Positions 1 to 10,195 of a stretch of DNA of 64,000 bases are shown piece after piece. Below the pieces are notes generated by a model. The model was not told the DNA's origin. It ran no database searches and worked only from the letters and a program-made list of their open reading frames with translations. The stretch spans positions 247,155,658-247,219,657 of the forward strand of contig NC_077234.1 in assembly GCF_027887165.1 (NCBI RefSeq), given 5' to 3'. Position numbers and translations under genes: made by a program. Numbering within the stretch: position 1 is the first letter of the stretch; each line of letters opens with the position of its first letter. Source of the DNA: Monodelphis domestica. Taxonomy: Eukaryota; Chordata; Mammalia; Didelphimorphia; Didelphidae.

Positions 1-1328
1 ATGATACACAGCTTCACGACACTGGGATGGGCTTATCACAAAATCAGGGTTAGAGAAGGAAGAGATCTTGACCCCACTTCCATTTGCCCTCTTCCCTTCT
101 CTTCTCTCCTTCTTTCAAACTGTCGTTGCGATGACCCACCCGATAGGGTTGAATTCTGTAGTCCCAGGCCTGACAGGGAACAGGAGAACATTCCGACATT
201 CCGGAATAAGCGCTCTTCAGCCTGGGGCCATGTATAAGGGGCTTACTTAATAGGTGAACCTTGTCTAATGGGCTTTGCTGCCAAGCTGAATACAAACAGC
301 ATGGAACTGTAGTTACTCTAAAAAAGGAATTTCCTTTCCCTCCTCCTCACCGGTTTCTGCTCCTTTATGTCTTTTAACACAAGAGGTCCTTTCTTCTCTA
401 GACAAACACAAAATGATGACTTTATGTCCCAGTTGAGGGTCCTATCTACCCTGCAGTGAGCTCACTGTGTCCGTTCTTTTATCTGCTAGAGTATTTAGCA
501 TAGTGTGACGCACATACATGGGTGCTTGGGATGATTTGGGGATGACTGAATGATCTGAATAAATGGAGACGTTTCTCTTTGTTTTAGGAAATACAGTCAC
601 TACCTAGATCTTTGGGTCTGGGAAACTTGAATGGGGCCCTGATGGAGCAGCTCGAAATAGAATTACTTTTTTCCCCTCTGGGCTTGTTGTCAGTGTAGGA
701 AATTCACTCATTTGCCACCTGTAAGCAGTAAGTAATCACTTGGTTGACTCCTACCATGCATTTGGGGCTCATGTAAAAGCATCTGGGAGCAAGTTGTAGA
801 TGAGTATTGGTAGTTAGATAAAATGTCTCACCTACCATCTCTGGCTCACCCAGTTCTAATATAGACTCCTTGGCATTGGGAAATCCAGTATAGGAAGTAA
901 GCTTCCTATAGAGGCAATCATCAAAACCAATAAAGCTGATTAAGTTCAGAAGCGTGAAATAATCAAAATAACAGCAGCCACCACGAAATTCCATAGTATC
1001 TAAATTGTGAAATCATGTATGGGTCCTTAAAGAGATTAATTTCTATTTTTTCTGGATTTGAAGTCACCGAAGAAATATCTTAAAAAATGAAAAATAAAAA
1101 AATCCAGAGGAAACAAGAATATTTGTATGAACCAATACAAAGTGAAATAAGATCCACAGGACAGTATGCACCAATATACTATTTCAGCAGGTACAGTAAT
1201 TTATACTAAAAGAATGAGGCTTGAACTTCAAACAATGTAAATGAAAACAACACTAAAAGGAATTCAAATTTCAAATAAATGAAAAATTGATGAAAGTTTT
1301 GAAGGATAGATAACAAAACATACTGTGT
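1..1328. other. Intergenic DNA, no gene recognised
   Basis: No exon, RNA gene or clear repeat is recognised. A pyrimidine-rich stretch lies at 80-115. A short piece near 485-530 resembles the tail of old LINE/SINE repeats (wording like 'tagcatagtg...gtgcttgg') but is too short to assign. From about 1020 the sequence becomes AT-rich. The only notable open frame, on the minus strand at 704-994, has no recognisable domain. Confidence 0.5.
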
Positions 1329-1500
1329 GGGAGCAGCTAGGTGGCTCAGTAGATTGAAAGCCAGGCCTAGAGATGGGAGGTCCTGAGTTCAAATATGGAT
1401 TCAGACATTTCCTACCGGTGTAACCCTGGACAAGTCACTTAACCCCCAATGCAAGGAATCTTATTGATTCAATGTGGAAGGTATAATTTAAAAACTACAA
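1329..1500 (+). repeat. tRNA-derived marsupial SINE
   Basis: It starts ggagcagctaggtggctcag, with a pol III A box (ggtggctcagt) and a B box (gagttcaaat), followed by the typical 'ctggacaagtcacttaaccccc' body. The 3' part is diverged and ends near an AT-rich stretch. It is the same family as the copies at 6908, 23526 (reverse) and 63204, but older. Confidence 0.85.
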
Positions 1501-2880
1501 ACCACCAAAAAAGCATACCTTGTCCACCATAACAAAGGCAAGAGACAAGGACAGAATAGTGTATCTGCTGCCAGATGTAGTAGTCACTGTACATTGTTTT
1601 TCTACCACAATGGTGGAGCCCATTTAAAGTGGGGAATAAAACAGACTAAAGTCATTAATAAAACACATTTTAAAAATATTAAATGTATGAATTTTTCATA
1701 ATCTTATTGTGAACTGAGACTCAGGAAAGAATTGCTAGACATTTTTGAAATTATGTTTCTCTTTTCCTTCATTTGATGAAAATCTGTCCTCTAGCAAGCA
1801 TGCATATCCTCAACTTGAACAAAGTACACAAAAGCTATTGTTTCTTTGAATAATTTTTTTAACCATTCTGAGAATTTCTTGATATCTTGTAAGTTTAAAT
1901 TGAAGATAATTTGGAACCTCACAACCGAAAAATCAGTCACCTATTTCTTCCCTCAAACTCACCTAATAGTCCTCCTGTTTACCAGCCTTCTACAGAGTGT
2001 ATGTGTTTTTTTTCCTATTTGACTGAGCTGAGAGCAGAGACTATATTTTACCTTTCTTGAAGTATAGCCTTCATACTTGGCATAGTGGCTGGTACATAGA
2101 GGGAGCTTAAGAAAATGTTTACTGACAAATCAAGCAGAAATTTGGTCCTAATTTCATTAATCTGTTTCTCTCTTGTTCTTCCTTCTTCCCTCCTTTGTGC
2201 CTCCCATCTCTTCATTTGCTTCTTCTCTCTTGCCCTTGGGCTTCATCTTTTTATAATCTATCAGTCAAAATTCTCCAGCTGACAGCTGAGGGCTTATTTA
2301 TGCTACTATTCCCTCCCTATTAACCCCTAAAAACTTACTAGTTCAAATAATGCTTTATTTGTCACTAGATATTATTTCATATAGTTTGAGGTCAGCCCTG
2401 AAACTATACATAAAAATAAAATTTTATGTGAATTTCCAAGTACCCTATTCAAATCACATATGCTAAAAGCAAATTTTGAAGCCTAGAACTTCCAGAAATG
2501 TCTTCTTTATTTACTCAACTTTTGTCTCCCTTCCCTTTAGAACTTCTTACATGTATTACTGTTGCTAAACATGAATTGGTTTTATTATGGATGTCAATTT
2601 TATCAAGGACTGATCAAGATTCAGGAAGAGATGAAATCAGACCAAAGATACCAGTGTCCCCATTTTGATTTAAGCTTTATACCACTAGAACACTAAGAAG
2701 TTTTGTTTCATTACATAAAATTTGAAAAACATTTTCCTTTTATCCTTAAGAAAAAAGTGCACACAAAACATTCAGTTCTATGATGCATTCTAGCTGCTGC
2801 CCTACAGTTCTCTTCTTTTCCAACTAAACTCCTAGGGAAAAACTAATTTTTATCTTCACTTCTTCCCCAATTACATTTCT
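1501..2880. other. Intergenic DNA with one weak old repeat tail
   Basis: No gene is seen. Positions 2036-2125 carry wording ('gagcagagac', 'ggcatagtggctggtacatagaggg') typical of the 3' tail of L2/L3-type repeats. The remainder is AT-rich with pyrimidine tracts and has nothing I can assign. Confidence 0.5.
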
Positions 2881-3420
2881 TTTTGATACCTGGCTTCAAT
2901 CTTCCTCCCTCTCCTGAAATTATTTTCTAAGCATGTCTCCTCTCTGTGTTTTTGTGATATGACTTGGCTCTTCTACCTATTTGTTTATCAATAGTGGATG
3001 TACCCTAAGGTCCTCTCCTGGGCTCTCTTCTCTTTTCTCTCTAAATCTCTCATCTTGTTGATTTCAATAGCTCCCCCAAAATAATTTGTTATTTATTTCT
3101 ATGCACATAACTTAAAGATTTATATACATCTTGCCCCAATTTCTCAAGCTTCAGTTCTAGCATCTAGTAGACATTTGATTGATTTTTGTTGATTTCATTG
3201 GTTCCCTAGAGTTGTTATGATCTCTCTGAAGAATATTACCAAAACTAGACACATAATCTTCATCTCTTCTCTAAACTTAAATTCAACATCTTCAAATGCC
3301 ATGGGTGTCCCAGAGGCACCTCAAATTCAGAATATCAAAAGTCAGCTCTTTACCTTTTATTAACTTCCTTATGGTACCACCATTCTTCCAGTCCAGGTTC
3401 ACAATTGTAGTAGGATCTTT
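2880..3420 (+). mobile_element. Old CR1/L2/L3-type LINE remnant
   Basis: The text 'ctctcctgggctctcttctc ... ctcatcttgttgatttcaat ... aattcaacatcttcaaatgcc' follows the order of a well-known mammalian CR1-superfamily LINE 3' region. It is heavily diverged and has no open frame. The subfamily is not assignable by eye. Confidence 0.45.
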
Positions 3421-3436
3421 GCCAGTAGATATATAA

Positions 3437-3457
3437 ACACACACACACACACACACA

Positions 3458-3521
<64 letters not shown>
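3437..3521. repeat. (CA)n/(TC)n compound microsatellite
   Basis: About 24 bases of CA repeat run directly into about 60 bases of uninterrupted TC repeat. It is likely length-polymorphic. Confidence 0.97.
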
Positions 3522-3525
<4 letters not shown>

Positions 3526-3654
3526 GTGTTATTATATTTATTCATTTTGTTAAATATTAGTTTCCGGTCAGATTCAATGGTAAAGGAAGAATGCCTAATA
3601 GGGAGTAGGACAAACTTTGGCTAATGCAGAACTTCACCCTGAATAAGTCTGTCA

Positions 3655-3790
3655 ACTTATAGATAAGATCATCCACTTGAAGGTATGGAAGGCCAGAGAT
3701 TATCTAGTTACTGGCCTTGTAGAGAAGAGGAAACTACAGTTAGAAGTTAAGCCACTTGTCAGAGGTTAAGTAGCAGAATTTCACTGAGGA
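3655..3790 (+). repeat. MIR/Mon1-type SINE fragment
   Basis: The core wording 'agaagaggaaactacagtta ... ttaagccacttgtcagaggttaagtagcagaat' corresponds to the conserved MIR core ('gaggaaactgaggc...aagtgacttgcc...'). It is truncated and diverged. Confidence 0.6.
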
Positions 3791-3879
3791 CAATAAAGGA
3801 AAATAATAAAATTCATATTATAGTGACGAACATTTGCCTTAGATTTGAACAGATCTTTCTGACATATTTGAGATTATAC

Positions 3880-4085
3880 TCCAGTACTGCTTAAAGCCAC
3901 TCTATTTCTTCTAAGAGAGTCTTGCTTACAATATATGCAATGATCACCTGAACTAAGTTAACCCATTCCTAACCATTTAAAGTTCACTGACACCCAAGAA
4001 GCCAATGCTAACTTTTTCATCTCCTGTTTGACCACAAACAGTTTACCTTGGTTCACAGATCTTGCATTCCAGGTTCCTATGAGAT
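3880..4085 (-). mobile_element. RTE/BovB-like LINE, inverted endonuclease piece
   Basis: This stretch aligns by eye, in the same direction, with 33640-33760, which lies inside a minus-strand RTE. Shared wording includes tttcttctaag, gatcatctga-like, cacccattcc and cactgacac. It is therefore a minus-strand segment of the endonuclease domain. It lies directly before a plus-strand piece of the same element that encodes the next part of the protein, as expected for a 5' inversion made during insertion. Confidence 0.65.
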
Positions 4086-5510
4086 CGTTCCAGAATCAGA
4101 CTTTCCTTTCATTTCCAGACGCATCCACAGCTGAGGCCAGAGTCGCTAAATTCTATGAAGACTTACAACATCTTCTAGAAATAAGACCAAAAGAAGATGT
4201 CACATTTATCTAAAGAGGACAGGAATGTTAAAGTAGAAAATCAAAAGATAATTATAATAATAGGCAAATTTGGCTTTGGAGTACAAAATGAAGTAAGGCG
4301 GAGGTCAATAGTTTTAACAAGATAACTCACTAATCATAGCAGTTCTTTTTCAACAACCAAAAAGGCAACTCTTTACATGAAATCATCAGATGGTCAATAT
4401 TGCAACAAAAGATAGGGAAGTTCTATACAATCAGCACAAGACCTGCAGTTGATTATCACCCAGATCATTAGCTTCTTATTATAGCATCTAGCCTTAAATT
4501 GAGGAAAACAGAGAAAATGATCAAACCATAAAGGTATGATGTAAATAACATACCTTAGGAATACAAAGTAGAAGTGATAAATAGATTTGAGGGGTCAGAT
4601 CTGGTAGAGTTCCTGAAGAACAAAGAGCAGACATTTGCAATATTGTACAAGAGGCAGCAACAAAAAACATCCCAGAGAAAAAGAAGAGAAAGAAAGCAAA
4701 ACGACTGGTTGATGAGGCTTTACAAAAAGCAAAGAAGGAATGTTAAAGAGAAAGATATACACAACTGAATGCAGAATTCCACAGAATGGGTATAGATAAG
4801 GTTATGTTAAATCAGAAATGCAAAGAAATAAAACAATAGAATGGGGGAAATGGATCTCTTCAAGAAAATTAGATATAAAGAGAACATTTCATACAAAAAT
4901 GGGCATAACTGCCCCCCAAAATAGTAGGATATTAAGAGAAGTGGAAAAGATTAAGAAAAGTTGGTAAGAATAAATAGAAGAACTCTACAAGAATGACCTT
5001 AACATCAGTGATGTGAAATGTGGCAAGCATTGTGAACAATAAGACTAGTAGTGGAGGTGATAGAATTCCAGTAGAGCTGTCTATCAAAACTATCAAAACA
5101 ATGGCAATCATTTCCCATGCCAGCAAGGTTATGTTTAAGATGCTGCAAGGTAGGCTTCAGCAATGTGAACTAAGAATTAATTCAATAGCAGGCTGATTTT
5201 TGAAGAGGCAGAGGAACTAGAGACCAAGTGGCCAACATTCATTAGATTATGGAGAAGGTACAAGAGTTCCAAAAAAATAGCTGTCTAACTCTGACTGCAG
5301 AATTCCTTTGACTGTGTGGATCACAACAAAATGTGGCAAGTTCTCAGAGAGATGGGAGTATCAGATCACTACAGTTCTTCTGAGGAAACTGTATGTGGTC
5401 CAAGAAGTGACAGTTAGAATCAAACATGGAACAAGTGATTAGTTTGAGACAGGAAAGGAGTACAATAAGGCTTTATATTTCTCACTTTATTATTTACCAT
5501 ATAATTTTCT
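4086..5510 (+). mobile_element. RTE/BovB-like LINE, broken ORF2 region
   Basis: Plus-strand reading gives fragments typical of RTE-clade ORF2: KFYEDLQHLLE (about 4148-4180), then a 'QQPKRQLFTWKSSDGQYCN' motif (about 4347-4400) from the end of the apurinic-type endonuclease, VINRFEGSDLVEF (about 4570-4610), a lysine-rich linker, and reverse-transcriptase pieces such as 'FDCVDHNK' (about 5308-5332) and the 'YVVQE-TVRI' region near 5390-5420. Many stops and shifts are present and no catalytic motif survives intact. The element stops within the RT domain near 5510, where L1 copy A begins. Confidence 0.75.
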
Positions 5511-5639
5511 AAAAAAGGAAATTTAAAAAATGGTCCCCTAAAAATTAGAATTGGACAAATGGAAGCTAAAGACTTCATAAAATATCAGGAAACAACAAAA
5601 ATTCCAAAAGAATGAAAAAAACAAAACAGAATAAAGTCT

Positions 5640-6022
5640 GAAATATCTTGCTGAAAAACAAATGATTTGGAAAACAGATCCAGGAGAAACAATAACCTAA
5701 GAATCACTGGACTGTCTGGAAGTCATGAACAGAAAAAAAAAGTCTCAAACAATACTGCAGAAAATTTATCATTTAAAATTTTTCTGAAGTTCTTGAATGA
5801 GAGGAAAAGAGAAACTGAAAGAATCCACCAGTCATCTCCTGAAAGAGATCCCAAATTAAAAAACCCCAGGCCAAGAGAAAAATTTGCAAATAGCCAAAAA
5901 ATCAAAAACAAAAACAAAACCAACCTAGTCATAGAGTTACTGTCAGGATTATACAGGACCAGCAACAGTTTCTACATTAAAGGACTGGAGGGTATGGAAT
6001 ATGATACTCTGTATTACAAAGG
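5640..6022 (+). pseudogene. L1 copy A ORF1 fragment (RNA-binding protein)
   Basis: ORF1p is the trimeric RNA chaperone of the L1 particle. The open frame at 5667-6110 carries ENRSRRNNNLRITGL near its start, the hallmark junction between coiled coil and RNA-recognition domain in L1 ORF1 proteins, followed by ERIHQSSPERDPK, the usual 'ERIHR..PTRDP' block. The coiled coil upstream is degraded. After about 6022 the frame runs into an inserted hAT element, so the last ~30 residues of that open frame are not L1. It is not functional. Confidence 0.75.
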
Positions 6023-6030
6023 ATCTAGGA

Positions 6031-6345
6031 TGGTGATGGCAAACCTATGGCAAGGGTGCCAAAGGGTACACAGAACACTCTCTGTGGGCACACCTGCAAC
6101 TGCCTGCTAGAGTTTGTTACTAGAAAGCCAGAGAGACTCAAGGTGGAGCTGTTTGCCACCCCCTCTCCATGCGCCTGAGAACATTCCTTATTTCCCCTGC
6201 CCCTTTGCCCAGCAGTCCAATGGGAGTGCTTCTTCTCTCCCCTGTCTGGGATAAAGGCAGGGAGGAGGGAGAGTTGGGAGGCATGGCACTTGGTGGTGGT
6301 GGTGGGGGGAACAGCACTGCATATCTAAAACATTCACCATCACTG
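6031..6345. mobile_element. hAT-type non-autonomous DNA transposon (MITE)
   Basis: The element starts tggtgatggcaaacctatgg and ends with the imperfect inverse ...accatcactg. It is flanked by a perfect 8-bp duplication ATCTAGGA (6023-6030 and 6346-6353), the length made by hAT transposases. The interior is GC-rich ('gggtgccaaagggtacacag', 'gggcacacctgc') with no coding capacity. It inserted into ORF1 of L1 copy A and is therefore younger than that L1. The same family recurs at 11422 and 60690. Confidence 0.88.
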
Positions 6346-6353
6346 ATCTAGGA

Positions 6354-6907
6354 TTACAACCAAGAATCACCTCCCCAGCAAAAGGAAGCAAAATACTCTA
6401 GGGGAAGAAATGGAAATTTAATGCAATCAAGGACTTCTAGGCATTTCTGATAAAAAGGGAAAGGCCGGAGTTGAAAAGAAAATTCAATGATTAAATTAAT
6501 CAAATAAATTAATCAAGAGAAGCAAAAAAGGTAGAACAGAAAGAGAGAACTCAAGGAACTCAATAGGGTTAAACTAATCATATTCCTATATAGGCTGTTG
6601 AAAATAAAGATATCTATGATGTAAGAGATGCTTAGGGTACTTGAGATACTTAAGGTACTTGGTTGACTTAAACTAATTACACTCCCACATGGGAAGATTG
6701 AAAACTAAAATATTTAAAATATCTATGATACTTGAAATAGTAAAGGTATTTAAAGTACTTAAGACTTAAGGGACTGGAGGAAATCAATGAGTTCAAATTG
6801 ATTACATTATAACATGAGAAGGTGATAATTGAGATATTTAAGATATCTATGATTTCCTAAAGTACTTAGGATACTTAAAGTACTAAAGATATTAAAGAAC
6901 TTTATCA
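6354..6907 (+). mobile_element. L1 copy A, end of ORF1 and inter-ORF region
   Basis: This continues L1 copy A after the hAT insertion. It includes a curious AT-rich stretch (6590-6900) in which 'gatacttaaggtacttgg'-like phrases recur (steps of roughly 10-20 bases). I take this to be the family's spacer, diversified by slippage. No open frame. Confidence 0.55.
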
Positions 6908-7111
6908 GGGACAGCTGGGTAGCTCAGTGGATTGAGAACCAGGCCTAGAGATGGGAGGTCCTAGGTTCAAATCTGGCCTCACACACTTCCCAGGTGTGTG
7001 AACCTGGGCAAGTCACTTGACCCCCACTGCCTAGCCCTTATCACCTTTCTGTCTTGAAACCAATACAAAATATTGATTCCAAGAAGGAAGGCAAGGGTTT
7101 AAAAAAAAAAA
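6908..7111 (+). repeat. tRNA-derived marsupial SINE (full length)
   Basis: Full-length copy: A box gtagctcagtgg, B box gttcaaatct, body 'gggcaagtcacttgaccccc', and an 11-base A tail at 7101-7111. The flanks aaagaacttta (ends near 6904) and aaagaatttta (starts near 7109) form a target duplication with one mismatch. It inserted into L1 copy A. Confidence 0.92.
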
Positions 7112-8323
7112 GAATTTTACCATTATTAAGGCAGTGAGTGGGATCATTCACAGAGAGAGGGCAGAAGTAAGTTGAATATGATGGGATGATATTAAAAAAA
7201 CAAAACAAAAAGAAAACCTCCCCAAATTAAGGGGAACATATTAGGAAAAGATAAAAGGAGAAAAAGTGGAAGAGGTAAATAATCTCACATGAGGAGGCAA
7301 GCAGAGTCAATACAGTGGAGAAGATGGGAGATGGGGAATGCTTAAACCTTGCTTTTGTCAGAATTGGTGCAACATGAGAATAACATCCCATGTAAAGAAA
7401 CATATCGTAACCTATAAGAGAAGTAAAAAGAAAGGGAGAAAAGGGATGGTAAACTGGGGGAAGGCAGTAGTCAGAATTAAAACATTTGTGAATAGTGAAA
7501 GACTGTTAGGAAAGGAAGAGAAGGATAAACGTGGAAAATAAGATGGATGGAAACAACAGTAATTGTAACTGTTAAAAGTAAATGGGATGAACCTCCCCGA
7601 AACTGGAAAAAGATAGCAGAGTGGCTTAAAAGCCAGAATCCCACAATATGTTATATATACGACACACAGTTAAAGCAGAGAAACACACACAGAGTAAAGG
7701 TAAAGGGTACAGCAGAATATAACATGTTTCAGCTAAAGTTAAAAAAGCAGTGGAAGCAACTATTTTCTCAGACAAAGCAAAAGTAAAAATTGACCTGAGT
7801 AAATGAGATAGGTAAGGAAATTGAATCTTGATAAAACGGTGTCATAGACAATGAAGTAATATCAATACTAAACATATGCATCAAATGGCATAGAATCCAA
7901 ATTTCTAAAGGAAAAGTTACATGAGTTATGGTAGGAAACAAACAATTAAATTATATTAGTAGAGGACATTAACCTCCTCTCAGAACTAGATAAATCAAAC
8001 CAAAAAATAAATAAAAACGAAATTAAGGAGCTGAATAGAATTTTAGAAAAGTTAGGTTTTATAGATATTTGAAGAGAAGTGAATAGGAATAGAAAGGAAT
8101 ATATCTTTTTCCTGGGAATAGAAAGGAATATATCTTTTCCTAAGTAGTATATGACACCTCCACCAAAAAAAAAAATGATCCCTCATGACAAAATACAGGA
8201 AAGCAGAAATTATAAATGCATCTTTTCAGACTAATATGCTATAAAATCACACTTAAAAAGGAATGCAAACAATGACAAAATTAGCTGGAAACTTAATAAC
8301 TTTATTATAAAGAATGAGTGGGT
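7112..8323 (+). pseudogene. L1 copy A, inter-ORF spacer and ORF2 endonuclease part
   Basis: ORF2p carries the endonuclease that nicks target DNA and the reverse transcriptase. Here the frame at 7547-7786 starts within 'VTVKSKWDEPPRNWKKIAEWLKSQ', matching the N-terminus of L1 endonuclease, followed by TQLKQRNTHRVKVKG. Further downstream, nucleotide-level similarity to L1 continues ('aatcaaaccaaaaaataaat', 'gaattttagaaaagttag') with stops in all frames. The segment ends at the insertion point of copy B. It is not functional. Confidence 0.8.
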
Positions 8324-8325
8324 TA

Positions 8326-9090
8326 GAATTTGGGTTCTGGAGCCAAGATGGTGGAGTAGAAGCAAGGAAGCTCAAGACTACTATGAAAATCCTCTCCAAC
8401 AAATCTTAAAATAACACCACATCACGAACCCAGAAATGAAAGAACCAACAAGGAGACAGAGTGAACTAACTTTCATGAAGAGAATCTGAGAAGTAGGCAG
8501 AGAGCATCTCAGGCACTGGAGTGAGAAAGGAACACAGCCAGTAGGATATAGCAAGGATTAAGGAGCAAGCTAATAGCAAGCTCCTCCCCACCCACCTGTC
8601 TCCCATCTACTGGGCCAATAGTGGTTCCAAACAAACCTACAGTGGAATATGAAATTCCAGCTGTGTAGCCTGATGTATTTGGGTCCTGAGCCTGGGCTTG
8701 TGGTGAGTATGTAGACCCAGAGCTAGGACTCTCAATCTAGGGGCAATCCCCACAGTGCTGACTTGAAAGAGCCAAAAAAGAACCAGAGTTCAAGGTGGAT
8801 CCCCAGGCAGGGAAGTCTTCTGCATTCTGGGTGCCTGACCTGTTCAAGCCCAGAGTGAGACCAAAAGTTTACACCCAAGTCTGAGGCTAGAATTTGAGCC
8901 AACTGCAGGCTCAGGGAGTAATTGAATCAGCAGTGGGAGGTGCAGATGCTACCACCCCACAGGGCATCATCATCTGGGAAAACCTGAAACTTGCAGAAAT
9001 TCAGAAATAAAGCTAAGGGTAGAATCAAGGGAGGACTGAGGGTGCCTTAACCTCCCGAAGAACAGAGTCTACTTTTAAAAAGGATGGAAA
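8326..9090 (+). promoter_or_regulatory. L1 copy B 5' UTR (internal promoter region)
   Basis: The 'ccaagatggtgg' near the start is the YY1-like site found at the extreme 5' end of L1 promoters, also in marsupials. The following ~750 bases are GC-richer than the rest of the element and non-coding, ending just before the ORF1 start (atgagcaaacatcaaaac at about 9091). A full-length 5' UTR implies that the insertion was initially not 5'-truncated. Confidence 0.7.
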
Positions 9091-9294
9091 AATGAGCAAA
9101 CATCAAAACAAAAACAAGAATTAAAAAAAAACCTAATCATAGAGAATTTTTATGAAGACAAAGGGCAAAAACACAGACATGGAAGGGGACAGTGAAAGCA
9201 ATGAAAATACATGCTAAATCCAAAAGAAAAATATGAATTGGACTCAGATTCTGGAAGAGCTCAAAAAGGATTTCAAAAATCATTTACGAAGATT
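9091..9294 (+). pseudogene. L1 copy B ORF1, first part only
   Basis: The segment opens at a likely ORF1 start (MSKHQNKNKN...) and includes the acidic KYELDSDSGR motif typical of the N-terminal region of marsupial L1 ORF1. It is cut off at 9294 by the start of an inverted repeat. The coiled-coil and RNA-binding parts are absent from this copy. Confidence 0.65.
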
Positions 9295-9405
9295 TTTTCA
9301 CCTATGACCCATTTCTTCTTGCATTGTTTTCATTTCTGTCTCCCATTTTTCCTTTGCGAGACAGAAATGAAAACAATGCAAGAAGAAATGGGTCATAGGT
9401 GAAAA
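9295..9405. repeat. Perfect inverted repeat: two 48-bp arms, 15-nt loop
   Basis: Bases 9295-9342 are the exact reverse complement of 9358-9405, with loop 9343-9357. The second arm reads as L1 ORF1 in the forward direction (ETEMKTMQEEMGH, normal for the family). The first arm is therefore the extra, inverted copy. Zero mismatches in an old, otherwise diverged L1 suggest a recent origin or repair by template switching. Confidence 0.97.
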
Positions 9406-9587
9406 GTCCCCTGCAATGAAGAGGAAATTAAGGCAATCATTAAAAACGATTTTGTTCAATTATATGGCAATAAATATGCCAATCTAGGTGATATGGATAA
9501 ATATTTACAAAAATACAAATTGCCTAGACTAACAGAAGAAATAGAATTCTTAAATAACTTTAAATCGGAAAACGAAATAATGAGCAA
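9406..9587 (+). mobile_element. Displaced L1 ORF2 segment
   Basis: Immediately after the hairpin the sequence jumps to ORF2: '[18 protein letters not shown]' and '[15 protein letters not shown]', which in an intact L1 lies well downstream within the region before the RT domain. A homologous stretch appears in its proper place at about 12370-12550. So this is an extra, displaced piece. Confidence 0.75.
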
Positions 9588-9900
9588 CAGGTTGCTTTCA
9601 AGGTGTGTCCTTCAGAATAGCCAGCCCTGAGGTTCCTGCTGCTGCCGCCGGCTCAGCGCTCTGGGTTGGGGGGTGGGTCCTGGGACCTTCCTTCTGCCTT
9701 CCCCTTATATCTGAGTGATCTAGGATTCTGGTTTTCGGGGGGCGTACCTTTTGATCCGAGTCCAGAAGGAGGGTTCCCCGGATCTGTCCTGTTGTTCACT
9801 TTGAATTTCGGTGCCCTAGGAGCATTCAGTTTGTGATCGGTAAGGAAGGGTTTTCAGAGGTCTGAACTTTTGCTGCCTCTAAGCCGCCATCTTGACCGGA
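9588..9900 (-). mobile_element. Reversed L1 5' UTR (young-type promoter)
   Basis: Read on the minus strand it starts acttccggtcaagatggcgg at about 9902, the promoter head of another marsupial L1 subfamily with a YY1-like site, and continues through CpG-containing, GC-rich sequence. It differs from the 5' UTR at 8326 and lies opposite to the surrounding L1. Confidence 0.7.
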
Positions 9901-9903
9901 AGT

Positions 9904-10195
9904 TTTCGAAAACTTCTATGAGGTTTATTAAGGATCATTAAAACTCTAGGAATAAAGAAGATACAAAATAAAAACCACATGCCTATGGCTGATTAGCCCA
10001 TTTAAAATTTCCCACACTTAGCTTAACACTATACTTGCTACATCATTGCAATGGAAGAGAGCCGTGGCAGGCGTTGCTGCCAGTTAAATACCATTTGTAA
10101 TCTCATCTACATGGAGACTCAGGTGAGATTATAGGGAATTCTGGGAAATACCAAGGACTTCTGGGGATTGAAGTCTAGGGTTCAAAATCTTCATT
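9904..10195 (-). mobile_element. LTR-like fragment
   Basis: On the minus strand it begins tgtaaaaaatgaagatt and carries 'cccagaattccct' and a 'ttaataaacctca' poly(A) signal region near its end, as in several marsupial retroviral LTRs. No target duplication is visible, and one end is joined directly to the reversed L1 5' UTR. It is a fossil fragment; the family is not named. Confidence 0.45.

Noticed and set aside
704-994. 96-residue open frame on the minus strand
   Set aside because: No domain, no splice or promoter context, and surrounding DNA is intergenic. A frame of this length is expected by chance.
6908-7000. tRNA-like A and B boxes
   Set aside because: They belong to a SINE head. There is no cloverleaf or anticodon arm of a true tRNA gene. 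The same applies at 1329, 22733 and 63204.
9295-9405. A microRNA gene
   Set aside because: The stem is perfectly paired and twice the usual length, and is derived from an L1. It fits a fold-back repeat better than a microRNA precursor.
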